Positions 15,825 through 26,200 of a stretch of DNA of 44,402 nucleotides are shown here, in pieces. The position numbers and the translations under genes are program-made. The notes beneath the pieces were generated by a model. It saw only the letters and a list, made by a program, of their open reading frames with translations, did no database searches and was not told the DNA's origin. Source of the DNA: Burkholderiales bacterium (GTDB taxonomy: Bacteria; Pseudomonadota; Gammaproteobacteria; Burkholderiales; Burkholderiaceae_C); NCBI GenBank assembly GCA_005793295.1, contig SXSX01000150.1:1-44402 (forward strand), read 5' to 3'. Numbering within the stretch: position 1 is the first letter of the stretch; each line of letters begins with the position of its first letter.

Positions 15825-16787
15825 ATGGGTATCCTTAGGGCCATTGTTTTTTTGCAAGCCCATATTTTGCCTTCAATCCAATCCCCCTTAGGTGTGCTGC
15901 CTTCTCGGTTTCGTAGAAGCCGAGTGCTCATTGTCGGTTGCGGCGATGTCGGTCTTCGCGTGGCGCGACTGCTTGCCCCACGGGTTCGCGTCCTGGCTTT
16001 GACGTCCAGTGCCCAACGTGTCCCGCTCTTGCGCTCAGTGGGAATCCTTGCTTTATCAGGTAACTTAGACCAGGGATCGCAATTGCGACGCATAGCGGGA
16101 ATGGCCCAGCGTGTTTTGTATTTGGCTCCTCCCGATCCAGAGGGGAAGTCGGATGGCCGTTTAGTCGCCTTTACGCAGGCCACACGTTTGCGCGCACCGC
16201 CTAAGGCCTTGGTTTATGCGTCTACCAGCGGTGTTTATGGCGACTGCGAAGGGGCATGGGTTACCGAGTCAGCAGCCATCGATCCGACCACGCCCCGAGC
16301 GCACCGAAGAGCCCATGCGGAGGCAACGGCTCGTTTTTTTGGGCGATCCGCAGGCGTCAGAGCCAGTGTGCTTCGGGTGCCGGGGATTTATGCCAATGAC
16401 CGGGAAGGTGGAACACCTCTGACGCGTTTGCAAAAAGGCGCACCTGTCTTGCGTAAAGATGAAGACGTTTACACCAACCATATCCATGCGGATGACTTGG
16501 CGCGAGCCTGTGTCTTGGCTTTGTGGCGCGGAAAATCCCAACGCAGCTACAACATCAATGACGACACAGATATGAAAATGGGCCAATATTTGGATGCCGC
16601 TGCAGACCTTTATGGCCTTCCGCGACCCCAACGCATGGCAAAAGAAGAACTCAAAAAGGAAGTCTCTGCAATGCAACTAAGCTTTATGAATGAGTCGCGC
16701 AGGTTGGTGAACCAAAGAATGAAAAAAGAACTCGGCCTGCGACTGCGCTTTCCAAGTGCGCTCGATGGTTTGCTTTCGTCTAAATAA
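15825..16787 (+). CDS. NAD-dependent epimerase/dehydratase (YeeZ-like extended SDR)
   Basis: An approximately 320-residue Rossmann-fold protein. The nucleotide-binding motif RVLIVGCGDVGLRVARLL lies about 30 residues in, followed by VYASTSGVYGDCEGAWVTE and the late segment HADDLARACVLALWRGKSQ, as in YeeZ-type extended SDR proteins. The ATG at 15825 lies only 5 bp from the start of the divergent flavoprotein gene. GTG 15894 is an alternative that would leave a more normal divergent gap. Its 3' end overlaps the convergent PAP2 gene by 8 bp. The substrate is unknown, though nucleotide-sugar or other small-molecule redox chemistry is likely. Confidence 0.82.
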   Translation: MGILRAIVFLQAHILPSIQSPLGVLPSRFRRSRVLIVGCGDVGLRVARLLAPRVRVLALTSSAQRVPLLRSVGILALSGNLDQGSQLRRIAGMAQRVLYLAPPDPEGKSDGRLVAFTQATRLRAPPKALVYASTSGVYGDCEGAWVTESAAIDPTTPRAHRRAHAEATARFFGRSAGVRASVLRVPGIYANDREGGTPLTRLQKGAPVLRKDEDVYTNHIHADDLARACVLALWRGKSQRSYNINDDTDMKMGQYLDAAADLYGLPRPQRMAKEELKKEVSAMQLSFMNESRRLVNQRMKKELGLRLRFPSALDGLLSSK

Positions 16788-17511
16788 ATAAAGTGGGCTT
16801 GGGTTGGTAAAGTCGATTCAAAATTTTCCAAATAACCCAACTGCACATCAAGGTAATCGGCGCAGCCCACAAGACATCGCTCAACCAATGCGCCACATCC
16901 GCCATTCTTGCAAAGCCTATAAGCAGTCCCGCACTGGTTCCAATCAAAGCCCAAATGACTTGCCGGCGCCGATGCAGCAACATCAGCGAGGCAAAGAAAA
17001 AGCCGCAGGCCACATGACCGCTGACGAATGAGCAGTTTTTAGTGCATTGATCGGTCACCACTCCGGCGCGGCTAAATTTCTGGGTTCCGCCAAAATTTTC
17101 TACTTGGTATGGTCTCGCGCGCTGCCATTGGTCTTTAAACCCTGCGTTTACGAGCAAGCCAGGCCCCAAAAGGCCCGAAAGTACGATAAATGCCAGCGGC
17201 AATCGCCAACGCGACCACTGCACCTTGAAGCTTGCAACCAGCCAAAGCACCAACGCTGTAAAAACCATGATTCGAAAAGCCAGTGGCACATACCGATTGA
17301 TCGTTTCAACCCACCACCAATGTTTCACTGCAATTTCGGGTACATCTCCGGTGAATAGAGCGGCTGCTTGAAGGTCTAATTCCGGCCAAAGTGTTGGAAT
17401 CAGAGCGAGAAAGACAAAAAAGCCGACTAAAGCAAAAAACAATGATGGTGTTTTTCTGAGCGTCTCTCGGTGATGGGGCGAAGAGCGGTTTGACATGGGG
17501 AGATTATCCAC
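16780..17511 (-). CDS. PAP2-family membrane phosphatase
   Basis: An approximately 243-residue inner-membrane phosphatase with about five or six hydrophobic helices. All three PAP2 catalytic motifs are visible: KDQWQRARP (K-x6-RP), SFVSGHVACG (variant of PSGH, with Val for Pro) and RMADVAHWLSD (R-x5-H-x3-D). This family dephosphorylates lipid phosphates such as phosphatidylglycerophosphate or undecaprenyl pyrophosphate, or acts on lipid A. Which one cannot be decided here. The start is GTG at 17511 or ATG at 17496, and neither has a strong ribosome-binding site. Confidence 0.88.
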   Translation of the reverse strand: MDNLPMSNRSSPHHRETLRKTPSLFFALVGFFVFLALIPTLWPELDLQAAALFTGDVPEIAVKHWWWVETINRYVPLAFRIMVFTALVLWLVASFKVQWSRWRLPLAFIVLSGLLGPGLLVNAGFKDQWQRARPYQVENFGGTQKFSRAGVVTDQCTKNCSFVSGHVACGFFFASLMLLHRRRQVIWALIGTSAGLLIGFARMADVAHWLSDVLWAAPITLMCSWVIWKILNRLYQPKPTLFI

Positions 17512-17627
17512 GGATGCCGCCGCCTTTGATGGTGCGCTGGATTGTTACCATTTTGTAAAGTTCGCACCGCGTGTCAACAACAGGGAGCTTTCTTGCGTTG
17601 TTGGCGTAACTCTTTGGAAGGTTTCCT

Positions 17628-18275
17628 ATGAAGCAATGGACTTTTGTCTTTTTAGCGGCAGCTAGCGCGACGGGTGTCGGAGCGCAGGAGCTTGGCCGAG
17701 TCATCTCTTCAACCCCAGTGGTTCAACAGATGGCGGTTCCCAGGCAAGTCTGTACAACGGAGCAAATAGGTGTTCAGCAGCCCAATAGTGGGGCAGGTGC
17801 GTTAATCGGTGCTATCGCGGGTGGCGTCCTAGGCAATGCCGCAGGCCAAGGGACAGGGCGCGGGGCTGCCACTGCGATTGGCGCCATAGGTGGGGCCGTG
17901 TTGGGGGACCGGTTGGAAGGAAACCCAGCGGTTCGCATTGAGAATGTTCAGCGCTGCGCGGTACAAAATTTTTATGAGAATAAAACAGTCGCTTTCAATG
18001 TGGTGTACGAATATGCTGGCAAGCAGTATTCCGTTCAAACGCCAAACGACCCCGGCCCCACGATTGCGCTACAAATTGCTACAGTAGGAACCGTGATCAC
18101 TCCCCAGGTAACAACAGCGGTTGTCGTTCAGCCCGTACCCACTTACATCGCCGTTCCGGTGCAGCGGACGTATTACTACCAGCCTTATTACCAACCCTAT
18201 CACCCGCCGGTTCGATTCCCCTTTGGCCCATCAGCCCGCTTTGGCCATGGCGGCGGACATCGCCATTGGCAATAA
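17628..18275 (+). CDS. Glycine-zipper envelope protein
   Basis: A 215-residue exported protein. A Sec signal peptide (MKQWTFVFLAAASATGVGAQ) is followed at residues 55-95 by a glycine-zipper double helix (GALIGAIAGGVLGNAAGQG ... AIGAIGGAVLGDRL). A beta-rich segment VAFNVVYEYAGKQYSVQTP comes next, then a Tyr/Pro-rich tail with YYYQPYYQPYHPP and a His/Gly end. This matches the 17-kDa surface antigen / glycine-zipper 2TM group. There is no lipobox cysteine at the cleavage site. The function is unknown. It converges on the RND gene with only 9 bp between stops. Confidence 0.85.
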   Translation: MKQWTFVFLAAASATGVGAQELGRVISSTPVVQQMAVPRQVCTTEQIGVQQPNSGAGALIGAIAGGVLGNAAGQGTGRGAATAIGAIGGAVLGDRLEGNPAVRIENVQRCAVQNFYENKTVAFNVVYEYAGKQYSVQTPNDPGPTIALQIATVGTVITPQVTTAVVVQPVPTYIAVPVQRTYYYQPYYQPYHPPVRFPFGPSARFGHGGGHRHWQ

Positions 18276-18284
18276 TGATTGAGA

Positions 18285-21200
18285 CTAAGAAATAGCGACC
18301 TCGGAGTCCACAATCGGCCCTGTGCCACTAAAGCGGTCGAGTGCCAAGTACAAAACTGGCGTGATAAAAAGCGTGATTGCCTGAGAAAAAACCAAGCCAC
18401 CCACCACTGCAAGTCCCAAGGGTTGGCGCAATTCAGCACCAGCACCAATGCCTATCGCAATCGGTAATGCGCCCACCAATGCGGCAAGCGTGGTCATCAT
18501 GATGGGTCGAAACCGAAGAATGCAGGCATCGCGAATCGCTTGTTCGGGCGTCATCCCGCCGTGACGCTGCGCCTCTAGTGCAAAGTCAATCATCATGATG
18601 GCATTCTTTTTCACAATACCGATCAGCAAAACAATACCAATGGTGGCGATCAAGGTCAGGTCTTGCCCAAACAGCATCAAAGTCGCCAATGCCCCGACGG
18701 CAGCCGACGGCAGTCCCGCAAGAATAGTGATGGGGTGGATGTAGCTTTCATACAAAACCCCAAGCAAAACATAAATCACGATAAGCGCAGCGATAACCAA
18801 GATCAATTGGCTACTTTGCGAGTTCTTAAACACGGCGGCATCGCCCCCGTAACTGGTGATGATGCTTGACGGCATTTGAATCGCCTCAGAGGCGGCATCG
18901 ATTTTTGCGGTGGCATCGCCCAAAGCCGTCCCCGGTGCAAGATTAAAGGAGATAGTGACGGCTTGGAGTTGACCCACGTGGTTGATTGACGTTGGGCCGA
19001 CGGTTCGCTCTACCGTGGTAAAGCTCGACAGGGGAACCAAGGTGCCGAAAGAGGATCGCACATAAATGCCATTTAACGCCTGCTCATCCTGTTTTGCCTC
19101 AGGTGCGACTTCCATGATGACTTGGTAGCTGTCGGTTGGTAGGTAAATCGTAGATACCTGGCGCTCACCAAAAGCGCTAAAAAGGGCAGAGCGGATGGAG
19201 TCAATCGACACTCCCAGTGTATTGGCCAGATCGCGGTCAATTTTGAGTTGCGCTTGCAGGCCGCGCAACTGTGAATCGCTGGTTACATCGCGAAATAAGG
19301 GGTCAGAACGCAGCTTTTCTTGCAACTTGGTGGCCCAGGCACTTAGTTCATCTGCCTTCACACTTTGCAAAATGTACTGGTATTGGGCCTTGCTCTGGCG
19401 CCCTCCGAGTTGCAAGTTTTGCACCGGGCGCATAAACACGTTGATACCTGCAACCCCCCGGAGTTTCTTTCGCAAAGACTCAATCACTTGTTTGATGGGG
19501 AGTCGTTCATTGTGAGGATGCAGCGTAATAAACATGCGTCCTGAATTCTGTCCGCCTACACCTCCATTGAAAGAATTCACTGCTTTGACATTGGGATCGG
19601 CACGAATAATTGCGGCTGCCCGCTCCTGAAGCTGCACCATGGCGGTGAATGAAATATCTTCGCTGGCCTCGGTAGATACCGTGATTTGACCAATGTCTTC
19701 TTCGGGGAAAAACCCTTTGGGAATCACGCTGACTAACCAAAAAGTCGCAGCAAAGGTACTTGCAGCCAAAAGCAAAATGAACTTGCGATGGTTCAGTGCC
19801 AAATCTAAAACACGTGTGTAGCCGGCCAACGTATTATCAAATGCACGCTCAAATAAACGGACCAAAGCGCCTGGTGGTTTTTTATGGGCTTCATCGCTTA
19901 AGAAGCGGCTTGCCAACATAGGGACCAAGGTGAGAGATACGAACGCGGACACCAAAATTGCTAGACCCACGACCACTGCAAACTCATGGAACAACAATCC
20001 AATGACGCCAGGCATAAAGAAAATAGGAATAAAAACCGCAATCAATGACGTTGAAATAGAAACAATCGTGAATCCAACTTCTCGCGCACCCACCAAAGCG
20101 GCCTGAAACGGATCTTCTCCATCTTCAACATGGCGGATGATGTTTTCTAAAACCACAATCGCATCGTCGACCACTAAACCCACCGCAAGCGTGAGACCGA
20201 GGAGGGAAATATTGTCTAAGCTGTAAGACATTCCCCACAAGAGCGCCACCGCGCCCATCAAAGAAATAGGCAAGGACAGCGTAGGAATGACGGTGGCGAC
20301 AAATCGGCGAAGAAACAAAAATATCACCAACACCACCAAGACAATCGTTCCTATCAAGGTCAGGGTCACGTCGTGTAAGGCTTCTCGAACAGAAAGGGAT
20401 CGGTCGTTAATGGGCGTTAAGCTGATCGATTGCGGCATTTGGCTTTGCAGGGCAGGCAAAGCTAAACGAATAGAGTCCACCACCCGCACCGTATTGGCAC
20501 CCGGTTGGCGTTGAATGGCCAAGGTGATAGAGTTTTCTCCGTTGAAGGTCGCCCAACTTTTGAGGGTCTCAATGCTGTTTTCTACTTTGGCAACGTCGCG
20601 CAGGCGAACCGGTGTGCCGCCTTTGTTACTGATAATTAAGTTTGCAAAATCAGCCGCATTTTTGAGTTGGCGATTGGCTTGTAACACCAGCGTCTGCTTG
20701 GGGCCTTCGAGGGTTCCCACGGGGGTATTTACGTTGGCAGCACGCAGCGCCGCGCTGACTTCATCAAGGCCGATATTGCGTGCCACCAGTGCGGCAGGTT
20801 GCACACGCACACGCACCGCGTAGCGTTTAGAGCCGTAAATATTGACTTGCGCCACACCGTTAATCGTGGACAAGGTGGGGGAAATTAAATGCTCGGCATA
20901 GTCTTGTAGGTCTGCCGGTGTCAGCGACGGAGAGGTCAGAGAAATTAGTAGCACCGGCGCATCCGCGGGGTTGACTTTTCGGTACGCTGGCGGTGACGTC
21001 ATGTCTTGCGGCAAGGAGCGTTGGGCGCGTAAAAGGGCGGCCTGAACGTCAACCGCAGCAGCATCAATATTTCTTCCTTCTTCGAACTCTAAGGTGAGAG
21101 AGGTACTACCCAGCGTGCTGGATGAACTAAGCGTTTTGAGACCAGGAACCGTTTGAAACTGCTTTTCTAGCGGCAAGGCCACCGAACTGGCCATGGTTTC

Positions 21201-21368
21201 CGGATTGGCGCCAGGCAATGAAGCCGATACGTTGATGATGGGGGTGTCGTAACTCGGAAGAGCGGCTACAGGAATTTTCTGCAACCCAATCACACCCGCG
21301 CCGACAATAGCGACGTTGAGCAGCACCGTCATCACCGGACGGCGAATAAATAGTTCTGAGAAGTTCAT
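18285..21368 (-). CDS. RND multidrug efflux permease (MdtB/MdtC-like, HAE1 family)
   Basis: A 1027-residue proton-driven inner-membrane pump. It has the N-terminal helix with FIRRPVMTVLLNVAIVG, periplasmic porter domains, and the fourth transmembrane helix GLTLAVGLVVDDAIVVLENI with the proton-relay pair D401-D402. A second half-repeat ends in MMTTLAALVGALPIAIGIGAG. Length is standard. The sequence style (VALPLEKQFQTVPGLKTLSS) is closer to MdtB/MdtC than to AcrB. Its start overlaps the adaptor stop by 4 bp (ATGA), so the two are translationally coupled. No TolC-type outer-membrane gene lies in the window. Confidence 0.93.
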   Translation of the reverse strand: MNFSELFIRRPVMTVLLNVAIVGAGVIGLQKIPVAALPSYDTPIINVSASLPGANPETMASSVALPLEKQFQTVPGLKTLSSSSTLGSTSLTLEFEEGRNIDAAAVDVQAALLRAQRSLPQDMTSPPAYRKVNPADAPVLLISLTSPSLTPADLQDYAEHLISPTLSTINGVAQVNIYGSKRYAVRVRVQPAALVARNIGLDEVSAALRAANVNTPVGTLEGPKQTLVLQANRQLKNAADFANLIISNKGGTPVRLRDVAKVENSIETLKSWATFNGENSITLAIQRQPGANTVRVVDSIRLALPALQSQMPQSISLTPINDRSLSVREALHDVTLTLIGTIVLVVLVIFLFLRRFVATVIPTLSLPISLMGAVALLWGMSYSLDNISLLGLTLAVGLVVDDAIVVLENIIRHVEDGEDPFQAALVGAREVGFTIVSISTSLIAVFIPIFFMPGVIGLLFHEFAVVVGLAILVSAFVSLTLVPMLASRFLSDEAHKKPPGALVRLFERAFDNTLAGYTRVLDLALNHRKFILLLAASTFAATFWLVSVIPKGFFPEEDIGQITVSTEASEDISFTAMVQLQERAAAIIRADPNVKAVNSFNGGVGGQNSGRMFITLHPHNERLPIKQVIESLRKKLRGVAGINVFMRPVQNLQLGGRQSKAQYQYILQSVKADELSAWATKLQEKLRSDPLFRDVTSDSQLRGLQAQLKIDRDLANTLGVSIDSIRSALFSAFGERQVSTIYLPTDSYQVIMEVAPEAKQDEQALNGIYVRSSFGTLVPLSSFTTVERTVGPTSINHVGQLQAVTISFNLAPGTALGDATAKIDAASEAIQMPSSIITSYGGDAAVFKNSQSSQLILVIAALIVIYVLLGVLYESYIHPITILAGLPSAAVGALATLMLFGQDLTLIATIGIVLLIGIVKKNAIMMIDFALEAQRHGGMTPEQAIRDACILRFRPIMMTTLAALVGALPIAIGIGAGAELRQPLGLAVVGGLVFSQAITLFITPVLYLALDRFSGTGPIVDSEVAIS

Positions 21369-22600
21369 GGTGCGCGGCTACCAGACGCCGCCCCTGCAGG
21401 GGCATTGGCCTTCGCATCTTTAGACCGCTCCACGACCATCGAGCCGGGGCGTACATTTTGTTTGCCATCTAAGACAACGGTTTCACCCACTTTAAGCCCC
21501 GAAACAGCAGCCTCGCCACTTTGGCCCATGAGTTGTTTGATCGGGCGCATGACGGCTTTGCCGTCTTCAACCACATACACAATCGTGCCGCGAGCGCCTT
21601 GAATGATGGCAGCCTGTGGGACGATGACGGCCTCTTTGAGGGTGCTCACGGTTTGTGAGATCTCTACAAAAGCGCCTGGCCACAAGCGTTCTTCTTTATT
21701 GGCAAAAACCGCTTTGGCCTTGACAGCGCCGGATGCAGCGTCCACCGTGTTGTCCACGAATTTCAGTTTCCCCTTGAAGCTACCGCCGTTATCGGCCAAG
21801 GTGGCCGTCACGCTGGCCCCTCCATCTTTGAGCGCTCCGATGGCATCGACCAAGTTACGTTGCGGCAAGCTAAACCCCACGGCGATGGGGTCGAGTTGGG
21901 TGATGGTGACGAGTGTGCTGATATTGCTTTGAACTGCGCTACCGGATGACACATTGATAGCCCCAGCCCGCCCAGAATGGGGTGCCCGAACCTGAGCGTA
22001 GGACAAAGCAACCCGCGCGGCATCGATAGCGGCTTGATCGGCGGCGACTGTGGCTGTGGCGGCTTCGACACCGGCTTGGGTGGTGTCAACCGCACCTTGA
22101 GAAATAAAGTTTTGAGAAAAAAGCTGTTGAGAGCGTTTAAATTGGCGCTGGGCATCGGCCAAAGTGGCTTGGTCTTTGGCCAACTGGGCGCGGGCTTTGG
22201 CAACATTGGCCTCATCAGTTCGCGCATCCAATGTGAACATCAAGTCACCCGCTTTGACAAACTGCCCCTCTTTAATATGCACCGTTTTGACCAAGGTGCT
22301 GGCCTGGGCTTTTACATCCACGCTGGTTAAGGGCATCACCGTGCCGGTGGCTTTCAGTACCACGGCCATATCGCGGACTTCGGCTTTGACGGTGGTTACG
22401 CTTACAGGCGGGCCGGGTGGGGCGGCGGGTAAGGATCCCGATGCGGCTGGGCTGGGGGCTGGGGCAGATGCACTCGATGCGCTGGGTAGAGGTGCTGAAA
22501 CTGCCGCAGCTGTTTCAGCTTCATTTTTCCCCGAGCAAGCAACAAGGCCTAAGGTGACGACTGCACCCAGAAAATAACGTGAGACCAACGAATCTGTCAT
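21365..22600 (-). CDS. RND efflux periplasmic adaptor (membrane fusion protein), lipoprotein
   Basis: A 411-residue MdtA/AcrA-like adaptor linking the RND pump to an outer-membrane channel. The lipobox GLVAC22 follows a hydrophobic N terminus, so it should be lipid-anchored in the inner membrane. A Ser/Ala/Pro-rich linker (about 33-68) precedes the barrel/lipoyl parts (VLKATGTVMPLTSVDVKAQ, then HIKEGQFVKAGDLMFTLD). A coiled-coil hairpin with many Ala/Gln residues follows (about 125-190), and then the beta-barrel. The operon with the RND permease shows an ATGA overlap. Upstream is soxG, 66 bp away and probably a separate unit. Confidence 0.92.
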   Translation of the reverse strand: MTDSLVSRYFLGAVVTLGLVACSGKNEAETAAAVSAPLPSASSASAPAPSPAASGSLPAAPPGPPVSVTTVKAEVRDMAVVLKATGTVMPLTSVDVKAQASTLVKTVHIKEGQFVKAGDLMFTLDARTDEANVAKARAQLAKDQATLADAQRQFKRSQQLFSQNFISQGAVDTTQAGVEAATATVAADQAAIDAARVALSYAQVRAPHSGRAGAINVSSGSAVQSNISTLVTITQLDPIAVGFSLPQRNLVDAIGALKDGGASVTATLADNGGSFKGKLKFVDNTVDAASGAVKAKAVFANKEERLWPGAFVEISQTVSTLKEAVIVPQAAIIQGARGTIVYVVEDGKAVMRPIKQLMGQSGEAAVSGLKVGETVVLDGKQNVRPGSMVVERSKDAKANAPAGAASGSRAP

Positions 22601-22666
22601 ATTTACTTTAGGTAGCGTGAAACTATCCGCTATCTTAAAGGGATTCAGATAAATCCGTTGGTTGTC

Positions 22667-23269
22667 TTAATTTAGACTTAATTCCACTCCAAATTCGCGC
22701 GACGCATCGATGAGCGACTCCAGTTGCCCAAAGGCGTAGGTGCTAAAAACATACAGGTCAAAGGATTGTTCCCCCAAGCGGTGAACTGTGCAGGGTACGT
22801 GGTGGTGGCCAGTCAGCGCGACGTTGTTCAGGGCGAACGCAGCATTGCGAAAATCAAGAGCGAAGAGTTTGCCCAATGCCTCTTTTGCCTTGGTGCCGCT
22901 GACATGGATCCGGCAACGGGCGTGGCTCAAATCGGTAATCGACCCTACGTCCGAATGGATATGTGAGCGCAAGGTGGCTTGGACATCTTGATCGGTGCTC
23001 CCAATGAGCATCCATTCTTGCGGCCCAATTCGCATTAATAAGCCCAAACCGCATTGCACTGTTTTTCCAGTGACCTGTGGAATGGAAACTTGCAATGCTT
23101 GCGTCAGTGCCTCCGCGAGTTTGGCTTCTCCGCGTACCCATGTACTGATGAGCGTGACGCTGGGTAAGACCTGTGCGTTGACATGCACTTGAATCTGACC
23201 TTGCCTATCAGGCTGAGATTTTGCGTGGTGCCCGGTGAAGGGGCTGCGAATTAAAGTCGAATCAAACAC
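22667..23269 (-). CDS. soxG: Sarcosine oxidase gamma subunit
   Basis: An approximately 200-residue subunit of heterotetrameric sarcosine oxidase. It shows the SoxG/GcvT-like pattern CGLGLLMRIGPQEWMLIG, DLSHARCRIHVSGTKAKEALGKL and a late VPCTVHRLGEQSFDLYVFSTYA. I chose GTG at 23269: AAGGAG lies 9 nt before it and it overlaps the soxA stop by 8 bp, which is the usual coupling. An ATG at 23290 lies in front of that ribosome-binding site and is unlikely. SoxG helps assemble the complex around the tetrahydrofolate-binding alpha subunit. It is the last gene of the methylated-amine operon. Confidence 0.92.
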   Translation of the reverse strand: MFDSTLIRSPFTGHHAKSQPDRQGQIQVHVNAQVLPSVTLISTWVRGEAKLAEALTQALQVSIPQVTGKTVQCGLGLLMRIGPQEWMLIGSTDQDVQATLRSHIHSDVGSITDLSHARCRIHVSGTKAKEALGKLFALDFRNAAFALNNVALTGHHHVPCTVHRLGEQSFDLYVFSTYAFGQLESLIDASREFGVELSLN

Positions 23270-26200
23270 GGTAACGCACTCCTTCTGCATCTAGGAAGCA
23301 AGGTTCGACCACCCGCAGTCGGTATTGGCGACCTTGGGTTGGGGACGCTGCAATAACTTCTTTGCCAATGTGAGCGGTCCCGCCCTCTAAAAGGCCTAAA
23401 CCAATGGCTTTGCCCACGGATTTACTGAAGGTTGTGGAGGTGATGTGACCGCGGCCATGGCCCTGAATCGCATCGTCGGCGAAGAACAAGATAGCGCCGT
23501 TGGACGGTGCATCGTCTTTGCCAATGGCTTCCAAACCCACTAGGGTGGGCCGGTGGGTGCGCTGTAAGTTTTCGCTTTGGCGTAGCGCTCCACCCCAAAA
23601 GGGTTTGAGTTTGCTGGCCATTTTTCCCATACCCAAGTCATCTAAGGTCGTGCGACCATCCATTTCAGAGCCTACCACGTGGCCCTTTTCAATCCGTAAA
23701 GATCCTAAAGCCTCAAGGCCGTAGGGTCGCAATTGCCATGGCGCCCCACTTGCAATGAGGTGTTCCCAGACACGGTAACCCAGGTGGGTGGGGGTGAAGA
23801 TTTCATAAGCCAATTCGCCTGAAAAAGTTAGCCGCAGAATGCGCAAAGGCACACCCGCGAGCGCACCGGAACCAACCGTGTCGAGTACGCCCATATGAGG
23901 AAAAATTTCGGTGTTGAAATTTTCATTAGGAAACGCGGCTTCTAAGACTTTGCGTACCTCAGGACCCGCTACGCTCATCGCGGCCCATTGGTCTGACACC
24001 GATGCCACGGTGACCCGCAACTCGGGCCAGACCACTTGCAACAAAAACTCCAGGTGGCTCATGACCCGGGCGGCTTGTGCCGTGGTGGTGGTCATAAAAA
24101 ATTGGGTTGGGCTGATGCGGCTGGTGGTTCCATCATCCATCACGATGCCATCTTCACGCAACATGAATCCGTAGCGGGCTTTGCCAACGCCCAGTTTGGA
24201 GAAGCCATTGACATACACGCGGTCTAGGAACTCCGCAGCATCGGGGCCTTGAACATCAATTTTTCCTAATGTCGATGTATCAGCGATTCCGACTTTTTCG
24301 CGAACGAAGTCCATCTCTACTTTGTAGGCCTCAGACAAGCTCGCCCCGTGGGTGGAGTACCACAGTGGGCGCAACCACAAGCCCGCTTCCATCTTGACGC
24401 CGCCGTGGGCAAGGTGCCAATCGTGCATGGATGTTCGGCGCTCAGGCTGAAAGTGGGGTCCAATATTGCGACCCGCCAAGGCGCCCAAAGAAGCCGGGGT
24501 GTAGGGGGGGCGAAACGTGGTTGTTCCGACGGCAGAAATATCCATGTCGCGTTTGGCTGCCATCAGCATCAAGGCATTTAAGTTTGATGTCTTGCCTTGG
24601 TCGGTTCCCATGCCCGAAGTGGTGTAACGCTTGAGGTGCTCTACCGATTGGTAGCCTTCGCGGTCTGCCAGTTCGACATCGGAGACGGTGACGTCGTTTT
24701 GAAAGTCAATGAATGCTTTGCCTTTCGACTTAGCCCCGAGCAAAGGTCCCACGGGAATAAACGCCATAGACGTGGAGTCGTCAAAGCCTTGGGTCTGTCC
24801 GCTGACCTTTAAACCTAAGACGCCAGCGCCTTTCGCACCGGCAAGCGATCCCGATTCAATCGCGCCATTCCACGTTTGTTCACCGACCATGGAGCCTGCA
24901 CCAAACTGGGCGCGATCAAAAGTGCCAGGTACAAAGCAAGCGATATCACTGCGGTAAATGGGTTTGATGTTGCGGTGTGAGCTCAAATGCACCGTGGGAG
25001 TCCAACCGCCCGACATGGCGACCAGATCAACATCTAAACGCACTGTCTCGCCCTGAACGGTTGCGCTTGCAGCGTGATAACTTGACAGCGTGCATGACTT
25101 AGCGTGTAAGCCCCCTTGTACCTCGGTGACTGCTGTGCTGGCGAAGACGGTAACACCCAGCTGTTTGGCTTGGCTGAGCAGGCTAGCATTAACAGACGCA
25201 CGAAGGTCTGCGATGTGAACGGTTGCACCACTGCGCGCTAAGTCAAAAGCCCCAAAGTAGGCCGCATCGTTATTCACACAAAACAGCGCGTTCTTTCCTG
25301 GAGCAACGGCATAGCGGTTCACGTAAGCAGATACCGCGCTGGCCAACATCACACCGGGTTTGTCATTGCCCGAAAAAACCAACGGCCGCTCAATCGCACC
25401 ACATGCCATCACGATGGCAGCAGCCCGCACGGTGCGCATACGTTGGCGAGGGACCCCAAAGGAGGGATCAGTGACGCCCGGCGCAGAGCGCTCAATGACT
25501 CCAACGGTATTGCCGTCGTACACCCCAAACGCGGTGGCGCGGGAGAACCGCTTGACTTTGCCTGTAGCATCAATGTCTTGCAGCGTTTGCTTTAGCCATT
25601 TCGCTTGCGCACTGTCAACGCTGTGGTTGAGCAAGTCGCCACCCATCTCAAAATCTTGCTCCACAAGCATGACGTCGGCCCCTGCGCGGGCGGCGTTGAG
25701 CGAGGCACTTAAGCCAGCGGCTCCAGAGCCAATCACTAGAACGTCGGTGTAATCGTTATGCCAGTCATAGCGATTGACATCCGCATCAATGGCGCTAGCG
25801 CCTAAACCCGCTGCTTTGCGAATGAAGTGTTCGTAAAGCATCCACGCCCCACGGGTCGGGCCCATGAAGGTTTTGTAATAAAAGCCCGCCACAAACACGG
25901 GTGACAACACCGAGTTGATCGCCATCAGATCAAACTTCACGGAAGGCCAGGCGTTTTGAGTTCGGGTTTTCAGTCCGGGCTCAATTTCTAAAACCGTTGC
26001 TGCAATATTGGGCTCACGCGTTCCGTCTTGTCCAACGGTCAACAGGGCATTGGTTTCTTCAACGCCTGCACCCATAAAACCGCGCGGACGATGGTATTTG
26101 AAAGACCGGGCAACCAAGTGTTGGCCGTGGGCAATGAGCGCTGAGGCAGCGGTATCTCCCGCAAACCCTTCAACGGATTTTCCGTCGAAAGTAAAGTTTA

